Positions 1-6,931 of a stretch of 11,382 nucleotides of DNA are shown piece by piece; within the stretch, counting starts at the first letter, position 1, and every line of letters starts with the position of its first letter. The translations under genes were made by a program, and so were the position numbers. The stretch comes from DUEL01 sp964580565 (GTDB lineage Bacteria; Chloroflexota; Anaerolineae; B4-G1; DUEL01). The stretch spans positions 1 to 11,382 of the forward strand of contig CAZOLN010000090.1 of NCBI GenBank assembly GCA_964580565.1, written 5' to 3'. The notes under the pieces are model-generated. The model saw nothing but the letters and a program-made list of their open reading frames with translations, ran no database searches and was not told the DNA's origin.

Positions 1-201
1 CCGTTGGGGTGTGGAAAACCGCAACGTGTCCCCGCCGTCGGACCGAGGCTCCACGGATGCACGATGGCGCTCGATGTGGTACACTGAGGGCCGTATGGGT
101 GTCGCCTACTGTGGCACAGCGGAGAGGCTTGTGTGGCGCCGGACGTGCCGGGGGGAGCGGGTGCTACGGACTGAGCAAGGTGCACGGGAGGAGGTAAAGG
201 A

Positions 202-1392
202 ATGGTGAGGGGGCTGCGGAACCGAGCCGTCCTGGCTTTCCTCATCTTCAACCTGCTGGCGGGTATCCTTTTCGTCGGCGGGGCGTTGTTGGTCTCGTTT
301 ATGCGCTCCTTTGGCACGACGCCCACCCAGTTGGGGGCGATCCTGGGCATCGGATGGGGGGCCAGTGTCCTGGGGTCCTTGTCCGGCGGGGCGCTGGCCG
401 ACCGCATCGGCCCCCGTCGGACGGTCCTCCTGACCGTGGCTGTGGTCACCCTTGCCCTGCTGGGCAAGGCCCTCTCGCGCCACTGGCTTCAGGCCGGGGC
501 TTGCCACCTCCTGGGGATGGGCGCGCAGGCGGCCCTCTTCCCGGCGGCGGTGGTGCTGCTGAAGGGGGCTGTCGGGGAGGAGGTGGGGAGTCCCCTGGGC
601 TTTCTGAACACCGCCTTCTCCCTCGTCGCCATACCCGGCGCAGCGCTGACGGGGTGGGTGGTCCAGCGGTACGGGTGGAGCATCCTCTTCCTGGGGAAGT
701 TCGTCGCTTATCTCGTTGCCCTTCCCCTGCTCGCCCTGTTGCTTCCCGAGGTGGCAGGGCGGGTTGCCGACCGGGATAGCACGGAGGGAACGTGGCGGGA
801 GGCTCTCTCCCACCCGCCGCTCCTTCTGGTCTGCGCCAGCGTCTTCGTAGTGACGGTGGGGGGATACGTCCACGCCTACTATCCCTACTTCGTCCAGGAA
901 CGTTTCGCGGCGGACGTCCGTGGGCTGGCCTTCTTCGACGCGATTTACAACGGGGTCTGGATGCTTTCCAACTGGCCGGCGGGGGTCGCAGCCGACCGGG
1001 TGGGGCGGGGCCGGGTCGCAATGGTGGGGTGTGGGCTAAGCGCAGTGGCCTGGTTCCTCTTCCCTCTGGTTCCCTCGCTGCTGGGGATTTACCTGCTTTA
1101 CGGCCTCTACTGCCTGGGCCACTCCCTGGGCTTCTACGCCAGCGTCTTCGCGGCGGACGTGGCCCCGGAGCGGCTTAAGGGACGGGCGGTGGGGCTCTTC
1201 GACGCCGCGATGTATGCGGGAAGTGTGCTGGGAGACGGGGCGGGGGGAGCGCTGTGGCAGCACTGGGGAGCGCGCTCTTCCTTTGCCCTGGCCGGCGGGG
1301 CCCATCTCGTCGGCGTGGCCCTGTTGGCCCTGGGAGGCAGGAGGGCCATCGCAGCGGAGCCGATCCGGCACGCCGTGCGTGAGGGAGGATGA
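202..1392 (+). CDS. MFS transporter, probable drug or metabolite exporter
   Basis: The 396-residue product is a Major Facilitator Superfamily permease of the inner membrane. It has about twelve hydrophobic segments in two halves, separated by a polar stretch near residues 184-203. The MFS motif A between segments 2 and 3 is clear at residues 62-74 (GGALADRIGPRRT), and a degenerate copy in the second half (GVAADRVGRGR, 261-271) supports the usual internal duplication. Length fits 12-segment exporters of about 400 residues. The ATG at 202 is preceded by AGGAGGT (189-195) at good spacing. The substrate cannot be told from sequence; antiporters for drugs, sugars or organic acids look alike at this level. 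It lies about 600 bp upstream of the CO operon and on the other side of a strong promoter, so I infer it is a separate transcription unit. A GC-rich GGGAGGA/TCCTCCC stem (1383-1408) overlaps its stop but has no T-tract. Confidence 0.9.
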   Translation: MVRGLRNRAVLAFLIFNLLAGILFVGGALLVSFMRSFGTTPTQLGAILGIGWGASVLGSLSGGALADRIGPRRTVLLTVAVVTLALLGKALSRHWLQAGACHLLGMGAQAALFPAAVVLLKGAVGEEVGSPLGFLNTAFSLVAIPGAALTGWVVQRYGWSILFLGKFVAYLVALPLLALLLPEVAGRVADRDSTEGTWREALSHPPLLLVCASVFVVTVGGYVHAYYPYFVQERFAADVRGLAFFDAIYNGVWMLSNWPAGVAADRVGRGRVAMVGCGLSAVAWFLFPLVPSLLGIYLLYGLYCLGHSLGFYASVFAADVAPERLKGRAVGLFDAAMYAGSVLGDGAGGALWQHWGARSSFALAGGAHLVGVALLALGGRRAIAAEPIRHAVREGG

Positions 1393-1471
1393 GGAAGGCC
1401 GTCCTCCCCTGGCTACCGCCGCGACCGTCAGGATCGGATGGCGGCCGGGGAAGTCGGTGGGCACGTGGTGA

Positions 1472-1600
1472 CCTGCGCCGGTGTTGGTGGACGCCGAGGG
1501 GGAGGCCCGCATCGACGGGCGGGTGGAATTGGATTTCGGGGCGGAGGGAGTCTATCCGGGTACGGGTTGTTGTAAATTGAATGTGTGCTATAATATGTTC
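1472..1600 (+). pseudogene. possible coding remnant after the MFS gene
   Basis: In one forward frame the codons after the TGA at 1469-1471 read PAPVLVDAEGEARIDGRVEL followed by DFGAEGVYPGTG. Acidic and hydrophobic residues alternate and third positions are GC-rich, as in the real genes nearby. There is no start codon with a ribosome site, and the reading runs into the AT-rich promoter region. It may be the debris of a gene truncated by insertion or deletion, or chance. I do not recognise a family. Confidence 0.2.
1567..1594 (+). promoter_or_regulatory. strong sigma-70-type promoter for the CO operon
   Basis: A perfect -10 hexamer TATAAT (1589-1594) carries the extended -10 TGC just upstream (1586-1588). 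A TTGTTG -35 candidate sits at 1567-1572 with a 16-bp spacer. The region is AT-rich within a GC-rich neighbourhood. Transcription would begin near 1601 and run toward cooF, giving an unusually long leader of about 400 nt. A dedicated CO-sensor site (CooA-type TGTCG-N6-CGACA) was not seen. Confidence 0.7.
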
Positions 1601-1606
1601 GGCTGA

Positions 1607-1764
1607 AGTGACGGTTCCAAATTTGGTGACGTTTCCGAATCTCCTCACCAAGATTGCGAAAAGAGGCTTGAAATGCACTTCGCACCTCACTGCAGGCCAC
1701 AACAGGACGAAGCCCCGAGTCCGTATCTCACCCCGAGCGGTTCCCCAATTTTGGAACGGTCACT
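1607..1764. repeat. 158-bp element bounded by imperfect inverted repeats, IS or MITE remnant
   Basis: The left end GTGACGGTTCCAAATTTGG (1608-1626) and the reverse complement of the right end, GTGACCGTTCCAAAATTGG (1745-1763), match at 17 of 19 positions, with one further matching base outside each. Just inside the left end a second related copy, GTGACGTTTCCGAAT (1626-1640), forms a tandem subterminal repeat, as is common at transposase-binding ends. The core has no transposase; the only spanning frame (1581-1772, 63 codons) has no recognisable domain and no good ribosome site. No target-site duplication is evident. It could be a non-autonomous insertion element or a long-range RNA stem in the leader. 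Confidence 0.5.
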
Positions 1765-1989
1765 CGTCTTAACGCATTCCGGCGCTCCAAGTTAAAGCCT
1801 GTAACCTACCAGGTCCAACCGATAGTCGAAGCCTTTTAAGGCGATGAGAGCCTGTCAACCTGCCGGATGCTCTCCAAGCATGGGTGGCACCCTGGTGCTC
1901 CTTCCCACGGGTGTGTACCCTCCTACTCTCTTTTATTGCCCCCATTCTTACGTTTTGCGTTCGGTGTCCCCGCAGTTTCCACGTTTACG

Positions 1990-1999
1990 AAGGAGGTGA
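1990..1999 (+). promoter_or_regulatory. ribosome binding site fixing the cooF start
   Basis: AAGGAGGTGA is almost a perfect complement to the 16S rRNA tail and lies 5 nt before the ATG at 2005. It rules out the upstream in-frame ATG at 1867, whose extra 46 residues show no family resemblance. Confidence 0.85.
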
Positions 2000-2004
2000 A
2001 AGAT

Positions 2005-2553
2005 ATGCCTGTAGAAGGTCCGTTCATCCTGATCAATCCCGATCGCTGTCTGGGTTGCCATACTTGCGAGTTAGCCTGCGCTGTAGCGCACACCGAGGCG
2101 GGCTCTCTCATCGGCGCTGTGCTGGCCGGTGAGCGGCTGCAGCCTCGCAACCGCGTGATCCAGGTGGACAGCGTCAAGATCTCCACCCAATGCCGCCAGT
2201 GCGAGGATGCTCCGTGCGTCAAGGTCTGCCCCACCGGGGCCACCTATCGCACGGAGACCTACACGGCGGTGGATCAGCGGCTGTGCATCGGATGCCGGCT
2301 GTGTATGTTGGTCTGTCCGTTTGGTGCCATCCGTGTGGCTACCACCACGGTGGCTGGTCGGGAGAAGAGGGCCGCTTTCAAGTGCGACCTGTGTGTGGAT
2401 CGACCCGAAGGCCCGGCCTGCGTGGAGGCTTGCCCCACCAAGGCGCTCAGCCTGCGCTATCCCCGTGAGGTCATCCGGCAGGCCAACGAGGCCACAGCCC
2501 GGCAGTTCCTGGAGGCGCTGGAGAGCCAGCGGCAACTGGCAAGCAACCCATAG
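2005..2553 (+). CDS. cooF: CooF-like 4Fe-4S ferredoxin, electron acceptor of CO dehydrogenase
   Basis: This 182-residue polyferredoxin should take electrons from CooS and pass them to the next carrier. Four four-cysteine motifs are visible: C15/C18/C21/C25, C63/C66/C71/C75, C94/C97/C100/C104 and C127/C130/C139/C143. The pattern is that of the CooF/HycB/DmsB family of four-cluster proteins, and the length is normal for the family. There is no signal peptide or membrane segment, so it is cytoplasmic. It is the first gene of the operon and directly precedes cooS, the usual CooF-CooS pairing. The start is set by the strong ribosome site at 1990-1999. The last 30 or so residues are helical and charged, without cysteines. 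Without its neighbour it could be mistaken for a formate dehydrogenase or hydrogenase beta subunit; the context makes CooF much the best name. Confidence 0.92.
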   Translation: MPVEGPFILINPDRCLGCHTCELACAVAHTEAGSLIGAVLAGERLQPRNRVIQVDSVKISTQCRQCEDAPCVKVCPTGATYRTETYTAVDQRLCIGCRLCMLVCPFGAIRVATTTVAGREKRAAFKCDLCVDRPEGPACVEACPTKALSLRYPREVIRQANEATARQFLEALESQRQLASNP

Positions 2554-2554
2554 G

Positions 2555-2582
2555 ACCCCCCCGCGATCGCCTGTAGGGGGGT
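2555..2582 (+). other. GC-rich hairpin between cooF and cooS
   Basis: ACCCCCC (2555-2561) pairs perfectly with GGGGGGT (2576-2582) around a 14-nt loop that itself contains the palindrome GCGATCGC. It begins one base after the cooF stop. There is no T-tract, so it is not a standard intrinsic terminator. It could protect the cooF mRNA 3' end or set relative expression of the two genes. Confidence 0.5.
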
Positions 2583-2628
2583 GTGCTCCCGTGTGTCCTT
2601 GCGGTCATCTGTGAGGAGGTGATTTCCC

Positions 2629-4518
2629 ATGGCTGAGAAGACGTACAGTGAGAAGATCTTGAATATGAGCATCGACCCCGCCGCCCAGGAGATGTTGGCT
2701 CGGGCCGAGGAACTGGGGCTCGAGACCGCCTGGGATCGCCTGGAAGCGATGTTGCCCCAGTGCGGCTTCGGCGAACTGGGCGTCTGCTGCCGCAACTGCA
2801 ACATGGGTCCCTGCCGCATCAGTCCTTTTGAGGAGGAAGGGCCCAAGGTAGGCGTCTGCGGGGCGACGGCCGACGTCATCGTCGCCCGCAACCTGCTTCG
2901 CATGATCGCCGCCGGTGCTGCCGCCCATTCCGACCACGGGCGGGACATTGCCCACACGCTGCTTTTGACCGCCGAGGGCAAGGGCGGCGGCTACGAGATC
3001 AAGGATGAGGCCAAGCTAAAGGCGCTGGCGGCCGAGTACGGCATCGAGACGGAGGGGCGGAGCAAGGAGGAGATCGCGCTCGACCTAGCCCGCGCCGCCT
3101 ACGCCGAGTTCGGCAAGCAGGAGGGGCCCATCCAGTTCACCCGCCGCGCGCCGGAGAAGCGGGTGGCCCTGTGGCAGAAACTGGGCATCGATCCCCGCGG
3201 CATCGACCGCGAGATCGTCGAGATCATGCACCGCACCCACATAGGGGTGGACAACGATCCCGTCAACCTGATCCTGCAGGGGCTCAGAGCGTCGATCGCC
3301 GACGGCTGGGGTGGTTCGATGATCGCCACCGAGCTCTCCGACGTGCTCTTCGGCACGCCTACCCCCACCCGCTCGCAGGCCAACCTGGGCGTGCTTCAGG
3401 AGGATCAGGTCAACATCGTCGTGCATGGCCACGAGCCGACCCTTTCGGAGATGATCGTCGCCGCTGCGCAGGATCCCGAGATGATCGCCCTGGCCGAGAA
3501 GTACGGGGCCAAGGGGATCAACGTCGTCGGGATGTGCTGCACCGGCAACGAGGTGCTTATGCGTCACGGCATCCCCATCGCCGGCAACTTCCTGCAGCAG
3601 GAGTTGGCCATCATCACCGGCGCGGTCGAGGCCATCATCGTGGACGTGCAGTGCATCATGCCTGCGCTGGGCGCGCTGACCGGCTGCTTCCACACCAAGT
3701 TTATCTCCACTTCGCCCAAGGCCAAGTTCGCCGGTGCGACCCACATCGAGTTCCACGAGGAGCGCGCCTTCGAGATCGCCACCGAGATCGTGCGTACCGC
3801 CGTGGAGAACTACCCTCACCGTAAGCCCGATATGGTGCACATACCGGACCAGAAGACGGAGTGCGTGGTCGGCTTCAGCGTCGAGGCCATCTTGGCCGCG
3901 TTGGGCGGTACGCTCGACCCGTTGCTGGAGGCCATCAAGAGCGGGGCGATCAGGGGCATCGCTGCGGTGGTCGGCTGCAACAACCCCAAGGTCAAACATG
4001 ACTACGGCCATGTGACGCTGCTCGAGGAACTGATCAAGAACGACGTGCTGGTGGTGACGACGGGCTGTAACGCCATCGCGGCGGCCAAGGCCGGGTTGCT
4101 GCTGCCGGAGGCGGCCGACAGGTGCGGCGAGGGACTGAAGGGCGTCTGCAAGGCGCTGGGCGTTCCGCCGGTGCTGCATATGGGCTCCTGCGTGGACATC
4201 AGCCGCATCCTGGTGGCCTGTGCGGCCATCGCCAACGCGCTGGGGGTGGACATCAGCGATCTGCCAGCGGCGGGCGCGGCACCGGAGTGGATGAGTGAGA
4301 AGGCGGTCAGCATCGGCGCCTACGTCATCTCCTCCGGCGTCTTCACCGTGCTGGGCACCGTGCCCCCGGTGTTGGGCAGCCCGGTCGTGACGGAGTTGCT
4401 CACCCAGGGCGCGAACGACGTCGTGGGCGCGGCCTTCGCCGTCGAGCCCGATCCGCTCAAGGCCGCCAAACTGATGATCGACCACATCGAGGAGAAGCGG
4501 ACGGCCCTTGGGATTTAG
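2629..4518 (+). CDS. cooS: anaerobic Ni-Fe carbon monoxide dehydrogenase catalytic subunit
   Basis: CooS catalyses CO + H2O = CO2 + 2 H+ + 2 e- in the cytoplasm as a homodimer. At 629 residues it has the normal length for monofunctional CODH. By analogy to Carboxydothermus CODH-II (positions aligned from memory) the key residues are all present. D-cluster: C45 and C53. B-cluster: C54, C57, C62, C77. C-cluster: H268 (in VVHGHEP), C304 (in CCTGNE), C342, C450, C480 and C521. Likely proton-transfer residues are H100 (in AAAHSDHGR) and K558 (in WMSEKAVSIG). The D-cluster cysteines are spaced CX7C, the classic [4Fe-4S] arrangement rather than the CX2C type of some Desulfovibrio enzymes. AGGAGGTGAT at 2614-2623 precedes the ATG. 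No acetyl-CoA synthase subunit follows, so this is a respiratory or redox CODH, not one tied by neighbourhood to acetyl-CoA synthesis. Electrons should go through CooF to the downstream NuoEF-like genes. Confidence 0.97.
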   Translation: MAEKTYSEKILNMSIDPAAQEMLARAEELGLETAWDRLEAMLPQCGFGELGVCCRNCNMGPCRISPFEEEGPKVGVCGATADVIVARNLLRMIAAGAAAHSDHGRDIAHTLLLTAEGKGGGYEIKDEAKLKALAAEYGIETEGRSKEEIALDLARAAYAEFGKQEGPIQFTRRAPEKRVALWQKLGIDPRGIDREIVEIMHRTHIGVDNDPVNLILQGLRASIADGWGGSMIATELSDVLFGTPTPTRSQANLGVLQEDQVNIVVHGHEPTLSEMIVAAAQDPEMIALAEKYGAKGINVVGMCCTGNEVLMRHGIPIAGNFLQQELAIITGAVEAIIVDVQCIMPALGALTGCFHTKFISTSPKAKFAGATHIEFHEERAFEIATEIVRTAVENYPHRKPDMVHIPDQKTECVVGFSVEAILAALGGTLDPLLEAIKSGAIRGIAAVVGCNNPKVKHDYGHVTLLEELIKNDVLVVTTGCNAIAAAKAGLLLPEAADRCGEGLKGVCKALGVPPVLHMGSCVDISRILVACAAIANALGVDISDLPAAGAAPEWMSEKAVSIGAYVISSGVFTVLGTVPPVLGSPVVTELLTQGANDVVGAAFAVEPDPLKAAKLMIDHIEEKRTALGI

Positions 4519-4532
4519 TTCAGGGGGTCCAA

Positions 4533-4569
4533 TCAGGTGCGACGCACCCACGAGGTGCGTCGCACCTGA
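4533..4569 (+). repeat. perfect 16-bp inverted repeat (stem-loop) between cooS and nuoE
   Basis: TCAGGTGCGACGCACC (4533-4548) pairs without mismatch with 4554-4569 around the 5-nt loop CACGA. The arm also contains the internal near-palindrome GGTGCGACGCACC, so it can fold in more than one way. It ends 9 nt before the nuoE ribosome site and has no T-tract. It may be a dispersed REP-like element or an mRNA processing or stability structure that separates cooFS from the diaphorase genes. Confidence 0.8.
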
Positions 4570-4578
4570 ACCAAGAAC

Positions 4579-4584
4579 GGAGGT
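4579..4584 (+). promoter_or_regulatory. ribosome binding site deciding the NuoE-like start
   Basis: GGAGGT stands 4 nt before the ATG at 4589. The alternative in-frame ATG at 4508 would begin inside cooS and translate through the 4533-4569 hairpin, so 4589 is preferred. Confidence 0.8.
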
Positions 4585-4588
4585 GGCG

Positions 4589-5047
4589 ATGTCGCTCATT
4601 CCTCAACCACCGCCCCCGCCGGGAGGCGCGCTGCTGGCCCGACTGCACGAGATCAACGCCAAGTACGGCTACCTGCCGGAGGCCGAACTGCGCCGCGCCG
4701 CCGACGAGATGGGCGTGCCGCTGAGCCAGCTCTACAGCAGCGCAAGTTTCTACGCTGCGTTCAGTTTCGAGCCCCGCGGCCGTCACACCATCCAGGTCTG
4801 TAAAGGGACGGCTTGCTACATCCGGGGCGGGGATAAAATCCTGGAAAAGCTCGAATCGATGCTGGGGGTGAAGGCGGGCGGAACGACCGCCGACCGGCTC
4901 TTCACGCTCGAGACCGTGTACTGCGTCGGTTCGTGCAGCATGGGTCCGGTGATCCGGGTGGACGGAGATACCTACGGTCGGCTCAGGCCGGAGAGTCTCC
5001 CCCGCGTCCTGGAGAAGTACCGATCTGTAAAGGAGCAGGAGGTATGA
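4589..5047 (+). CDS. nuoE: NuoE/HydC-like [2Fe-2S] subunit of NAD(P)H oxidoreductase
   Basis: This 152-residue thioredoxin-like ferredoxin belongs to the 24-kDa complex I subunit family (NuoE, HoxE, HydC, HndA). It carries one [2Fe-2S] cluster beside the flavin of the NuoF-type subunit. Ligands are C71 and C76 in CKGTAC and C112 and C116 in CVGSC, matching the family spacing CX4C...CX3C. The N-terminal helical region contains the familiar YGYLPEAELRRAADEMG stretch (residues 26-42). A proline-rich run (IPQPPPPPGG) precedes it. It overlaps the next gene by 4 nt (ATGA), which implies translational coupling and a fixed-ratio partnership with the NuoF-like protein. The length is that of HydC/HndA. 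In this context it is a diaphorase subunit serving CODH rather than part of a full complex I, since no membrane nuo genes follow. Confidence 0.93.
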   Translation: MSLIPQPPPPPGGALLARLHEINAKYGYLPEAELRRAADEMGVPLSQLYSSASFYAAFSFEPRGRHTIQVCKGTACYIRGGDKILEKLESMLGVKAGGTTADRLFTLETVYCVGSCSMGPVIRVDGDTYGRLRPESLPRVLEKYRSVKEQEV

Positions 5048-6927
5048 AACCAGAGACCACCCGCCCCGATCTGGAAGCGCTGCGCGCCCGTGGCCTTTCT
5101 ACCCTTTTCCCATCCAAGCCCAGAGTCAGCGTGGGGATGGCGACCTGCGGCCGGGCAGCGGGAGCCAGTGCTGTGTACGACGCGCTGCGGGAGGAGGCGG
5201 AGGCACGCGGGCTGGATCTCGCGCTCGTCGCGACCGGCTGCATCGGTTACTGCCAGCAGGAGCCGTTGGTGGATGTGCGCGTCCCCGGCCGGGGCCGTCT
5301 CCTCTACGCCCACGTGACGCCCGACCGCGCCCGCGACCTGGTGGCGGCGTTGGCGAGCGGCGAACTGCCGACCGAAGGCGCGCTGGCTATCATCCCTGAG
5401 GAGGAATCCTCTGCACGCCCGGAGTCTATGGGGGATCTCCCGTTCCTCAACGAACTCCCTTTCTACTCCCGGCAGCAGAAGATCGTCCTCCGCAACTGCG
5501 GGCTGATCGACCCCGCGAGCATCGAGGAGTACATCGCCCGAGATGGCTACCGGTCGCTGGCCCGCGCCCTGCGGGAACTGACGCCCCAGGAGGTGATCGA
5601 CGAGGTGGCGCGCTCTGGACTGCGCGGGCGGGGCGGCGCCGGATTTCCCACCGGGCGCAAGTGGCAGATCGCCCACGACGCGCCAGGGCAGCCCAAGTAC
5701 GTCATCTGCAACGGCGATGAGGGGGACCCCGGGGCGTATATGGACCGTACCGTGCTGGAGAGCGACCCCTACAGCGTCATCGAGGGGCTGACCATCGCCG
5801 GGTACGCCGTCGGCGCGCACCAGGGGTATATCTACGTGCGGGACGAGTACCCGCTGGCCGTGGAGCGCGTCACCCAGGCCGTGGCTCGGGCGGAGGAACT
5901 AGGGCTGTTGGGTGAGGACATCCTGGGTTCCGGTTTCGACTTCTCCATCACCATCGTGCGGGGGGCGGGCGCTTTCGTCTGCGGCGAGGAGACGGCGCTC
6001 ATCTCCTCCATCGAGGGAGGCCTGGGCGAGCCGCGCCCCCGGCCGCCCTATCCGGCCGTCAGCGGGCTGTGGGGCAAGCCCACCGTCATCAACAACGTCA
6101 AGACGCTGGCGACGGTGCCTGTGATCATCGATCGGGGCGCCGACTGGTACGCCAGCATCGGCATAAAGGACAACACGGGCACGGTCGTCTTCTCCCTGGT
6201 GGGCAAAGTGGCCAACACCGGCCTGGTGGAGGTGCCGCTGGGGCTCACGCTGCGCGAGATGATCGAATCCATCGGCGGCGGCGGGCTGGACGGCAGGGCG
6301 GTGAAGGCGGTGCAGACCGGTGGGCCGTCCGGCGGCTGCCTGCCAGCCCGCCTGTTCGACCTGCCCATCAGTTACGAGACGCTGACCGAGGCCGGGTCCA
6401 TCATGGGGTCCGGCGGCATGGTGGTGATGGACGAGGACACCTGCATGGTGGACGTGGCCCGCTACTTCTTGACCTTCACTATGGCCGAATCGTGTGGCAA
6501 GTGCACCCCTTGCCGTGAGGGGACACGCTACATGCACGAGATCCTCACCCGCATCGTCGAGGGCGAGGGAACGCCTGACGACCTGGAGCTGCTGGAGGAG
6601 GTAGCCAACTGGGTCAAGGCGGCGTCGCTGTGCGGGTTGGGCCAGACGGCCCCGAACCCCGTGCTCTCCACGCTGCGCTACTTCCGCGACGAATATGAGG
6701 CGCACGTGGTGGAGAAACGTTGCCCGGCCGGCGTCTGCCGCGCGCTGATCCGGCTGATCATCCATCCGGACGTGTGCACCGGCTGCGGCCTCTGCCGGCG
6801 CGAGTGCCCCGTGGGCGCTATCAGCGGGGAGAAGAAGAAGCCCCACGTCATAGACCAGGAGTTGTGCATCCACTGCCGCATATGCTACGACGTCTGCCCT
6901 GTTGGGGCCATTGAGATCACGAGGTGA
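5044..6927 (+). CDS. nuoF: NuoF/HydB-like flavoprotein with C-terminal diferredoxin domain
   Basis: This 627-residue subunit should bind FMN and NAD(P)H and exchange electrons between the nucleotide and iron-sulfur clusters. Domains in order: a thioredoxin-like N-terminal domain (about 26-118) with C35, C66 and C70. Then comes the NuoF core (about 145-385) with the nucleotide-binding loop GRGGAGFPTGRKW (195-207), NGDEGDPGAYMDR (223-235) and RGAGAFVCGEETAL (306-319). An SLBB region (about 388-460) follows, then the N3-type [4Fe-4S] site C484/C487/C490/C530. Last are two C-terminal [4Fe-4S] motifs, C578/C581/C584/C588 and C608/C611/C614/C618. This is the layout of HydB and HndC from trimeric [FeFe] hydrogenases, longer than plain NuoF (about 430). 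The N-terminal domain shows only three cysteines, so its cluster is uncertain. The ATG at 5044 overlaps the preceding stop (ATGA) with AGGAGG just upstream; the earlier in-frame ATG at 4933 lies inside nuoE. Confidence 0.94.
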   Translation: MKPETTRPDLEALRARGLSTLFPSKPRVSVGMATCGRAAGASAVYDALREEAEARGLDLALVATGCIGYCQQEPLVDVRVPGRGRLLYAHVTPDRARDLVAALASGELPTEGALAIIPEEESSARPESMGDLPFLNELPFYSRQQKIVLRNCGLIDPASIEEYIARDGYRSLARALRELTPQEVIDEVARSGLRGRGGAGFPTGRKWQIAHDAPGQPKYVICNGDEGDPGAYMDRTVLESDPYSVIEGLTIAGYAVGAHQGYIYVRDEYPLAVERVTQAVARAEELGLLGEDILGSGFDFSITIVRGAGAFVCGEETALISSIEGGLGEPRPRPPYPAVSGLWGKPTVINNVKTLATVPVIIDRGADWYASIGIKDNTGTVVFSLVGKVANTGLVEVPLGLTLREMIESIGGGGLDGRAVKAVQTGGPSGGCLPARLFDLPISYETLTEAGSIMGSGGMVVMDEDTCMVDVARYFLTFTMAESCGKCTPCREGTRYMHEILTRIVEGEGTPDDLELLEEVANWVKAASLCGLGQTAPNPVLSTLRYFRDEYEAHVVEKRCPAGVCRALIRLIIHPDVCTGCGLCRRECPVGAISGEKKKPHVIDQELCIHCRICYDVCPVGAIEITR

Positions 6928-6931
6928 GGTC

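Larger units (their letters stand above)
1601..2004 (+). promoter_or_regulatory. long untranslated leader upstream of cooF
   Basis: About 400 nt separate the predicted transcription start from the cooF ATG with no credible gene. Besides the inverted-repeat element, this stretch holds a 12-bp perfect palindrome GCCTTTTAAGGC (1831-1842). It also holds an imperfect direct repeat, AGCCTGTAACCTACCAGG (1796-1813) and AGCCTGTCAACCTGCCGG (1849-1866). Small hairpins are possible: ATGCT/AGCAT at 1867-1881 and GGGT/ACCC at 1910-1921. A string resembling part of a T-box (GGGTGGCACC, 1882-1891) lacks the other T-box hallmarks. No known riboswitch class could be assigned by eye, so regulation in the leader is inference only. 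Confidence 0.35.

Noticed and set aside
80..85. TACACT as a -10 for the MFS gene
   Set aside because: No acceptable -35 is found at 16-18 bp, so the promoter cannot be supported.
106..873. 255-codon minus-strand open frame near the left edge
   Set aside because: It overlaps most of the first half of the MFS gene in antisense and lacks hydrophobic or catalytic features.
1581..1772. 63-codon plus-strand frame spanning the inverted-repeat element
   Set aside because: There is no ribosome site, the start overlaps the promoter -10, and the peptide is mostly the translation of the repeat ends.
1882..1907. GGGTGGCACC resembling the T-box antiterminator core
   Set aside because: Only this short string and a weak TGGG/CCCA pairing fit. 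No stem I, specifier loop or terminator with a T-run was found, and the downstream gene is not an aminoacyl-tRNA synthetase or amino-acid gene.
3085..4599. 504-codon open frame on the minus strand
   Set aside because: It is fully antisense to cooS, with low-complexity H, D, G and R composition and no motif. It also begins inside the intergenic side of nuoE.
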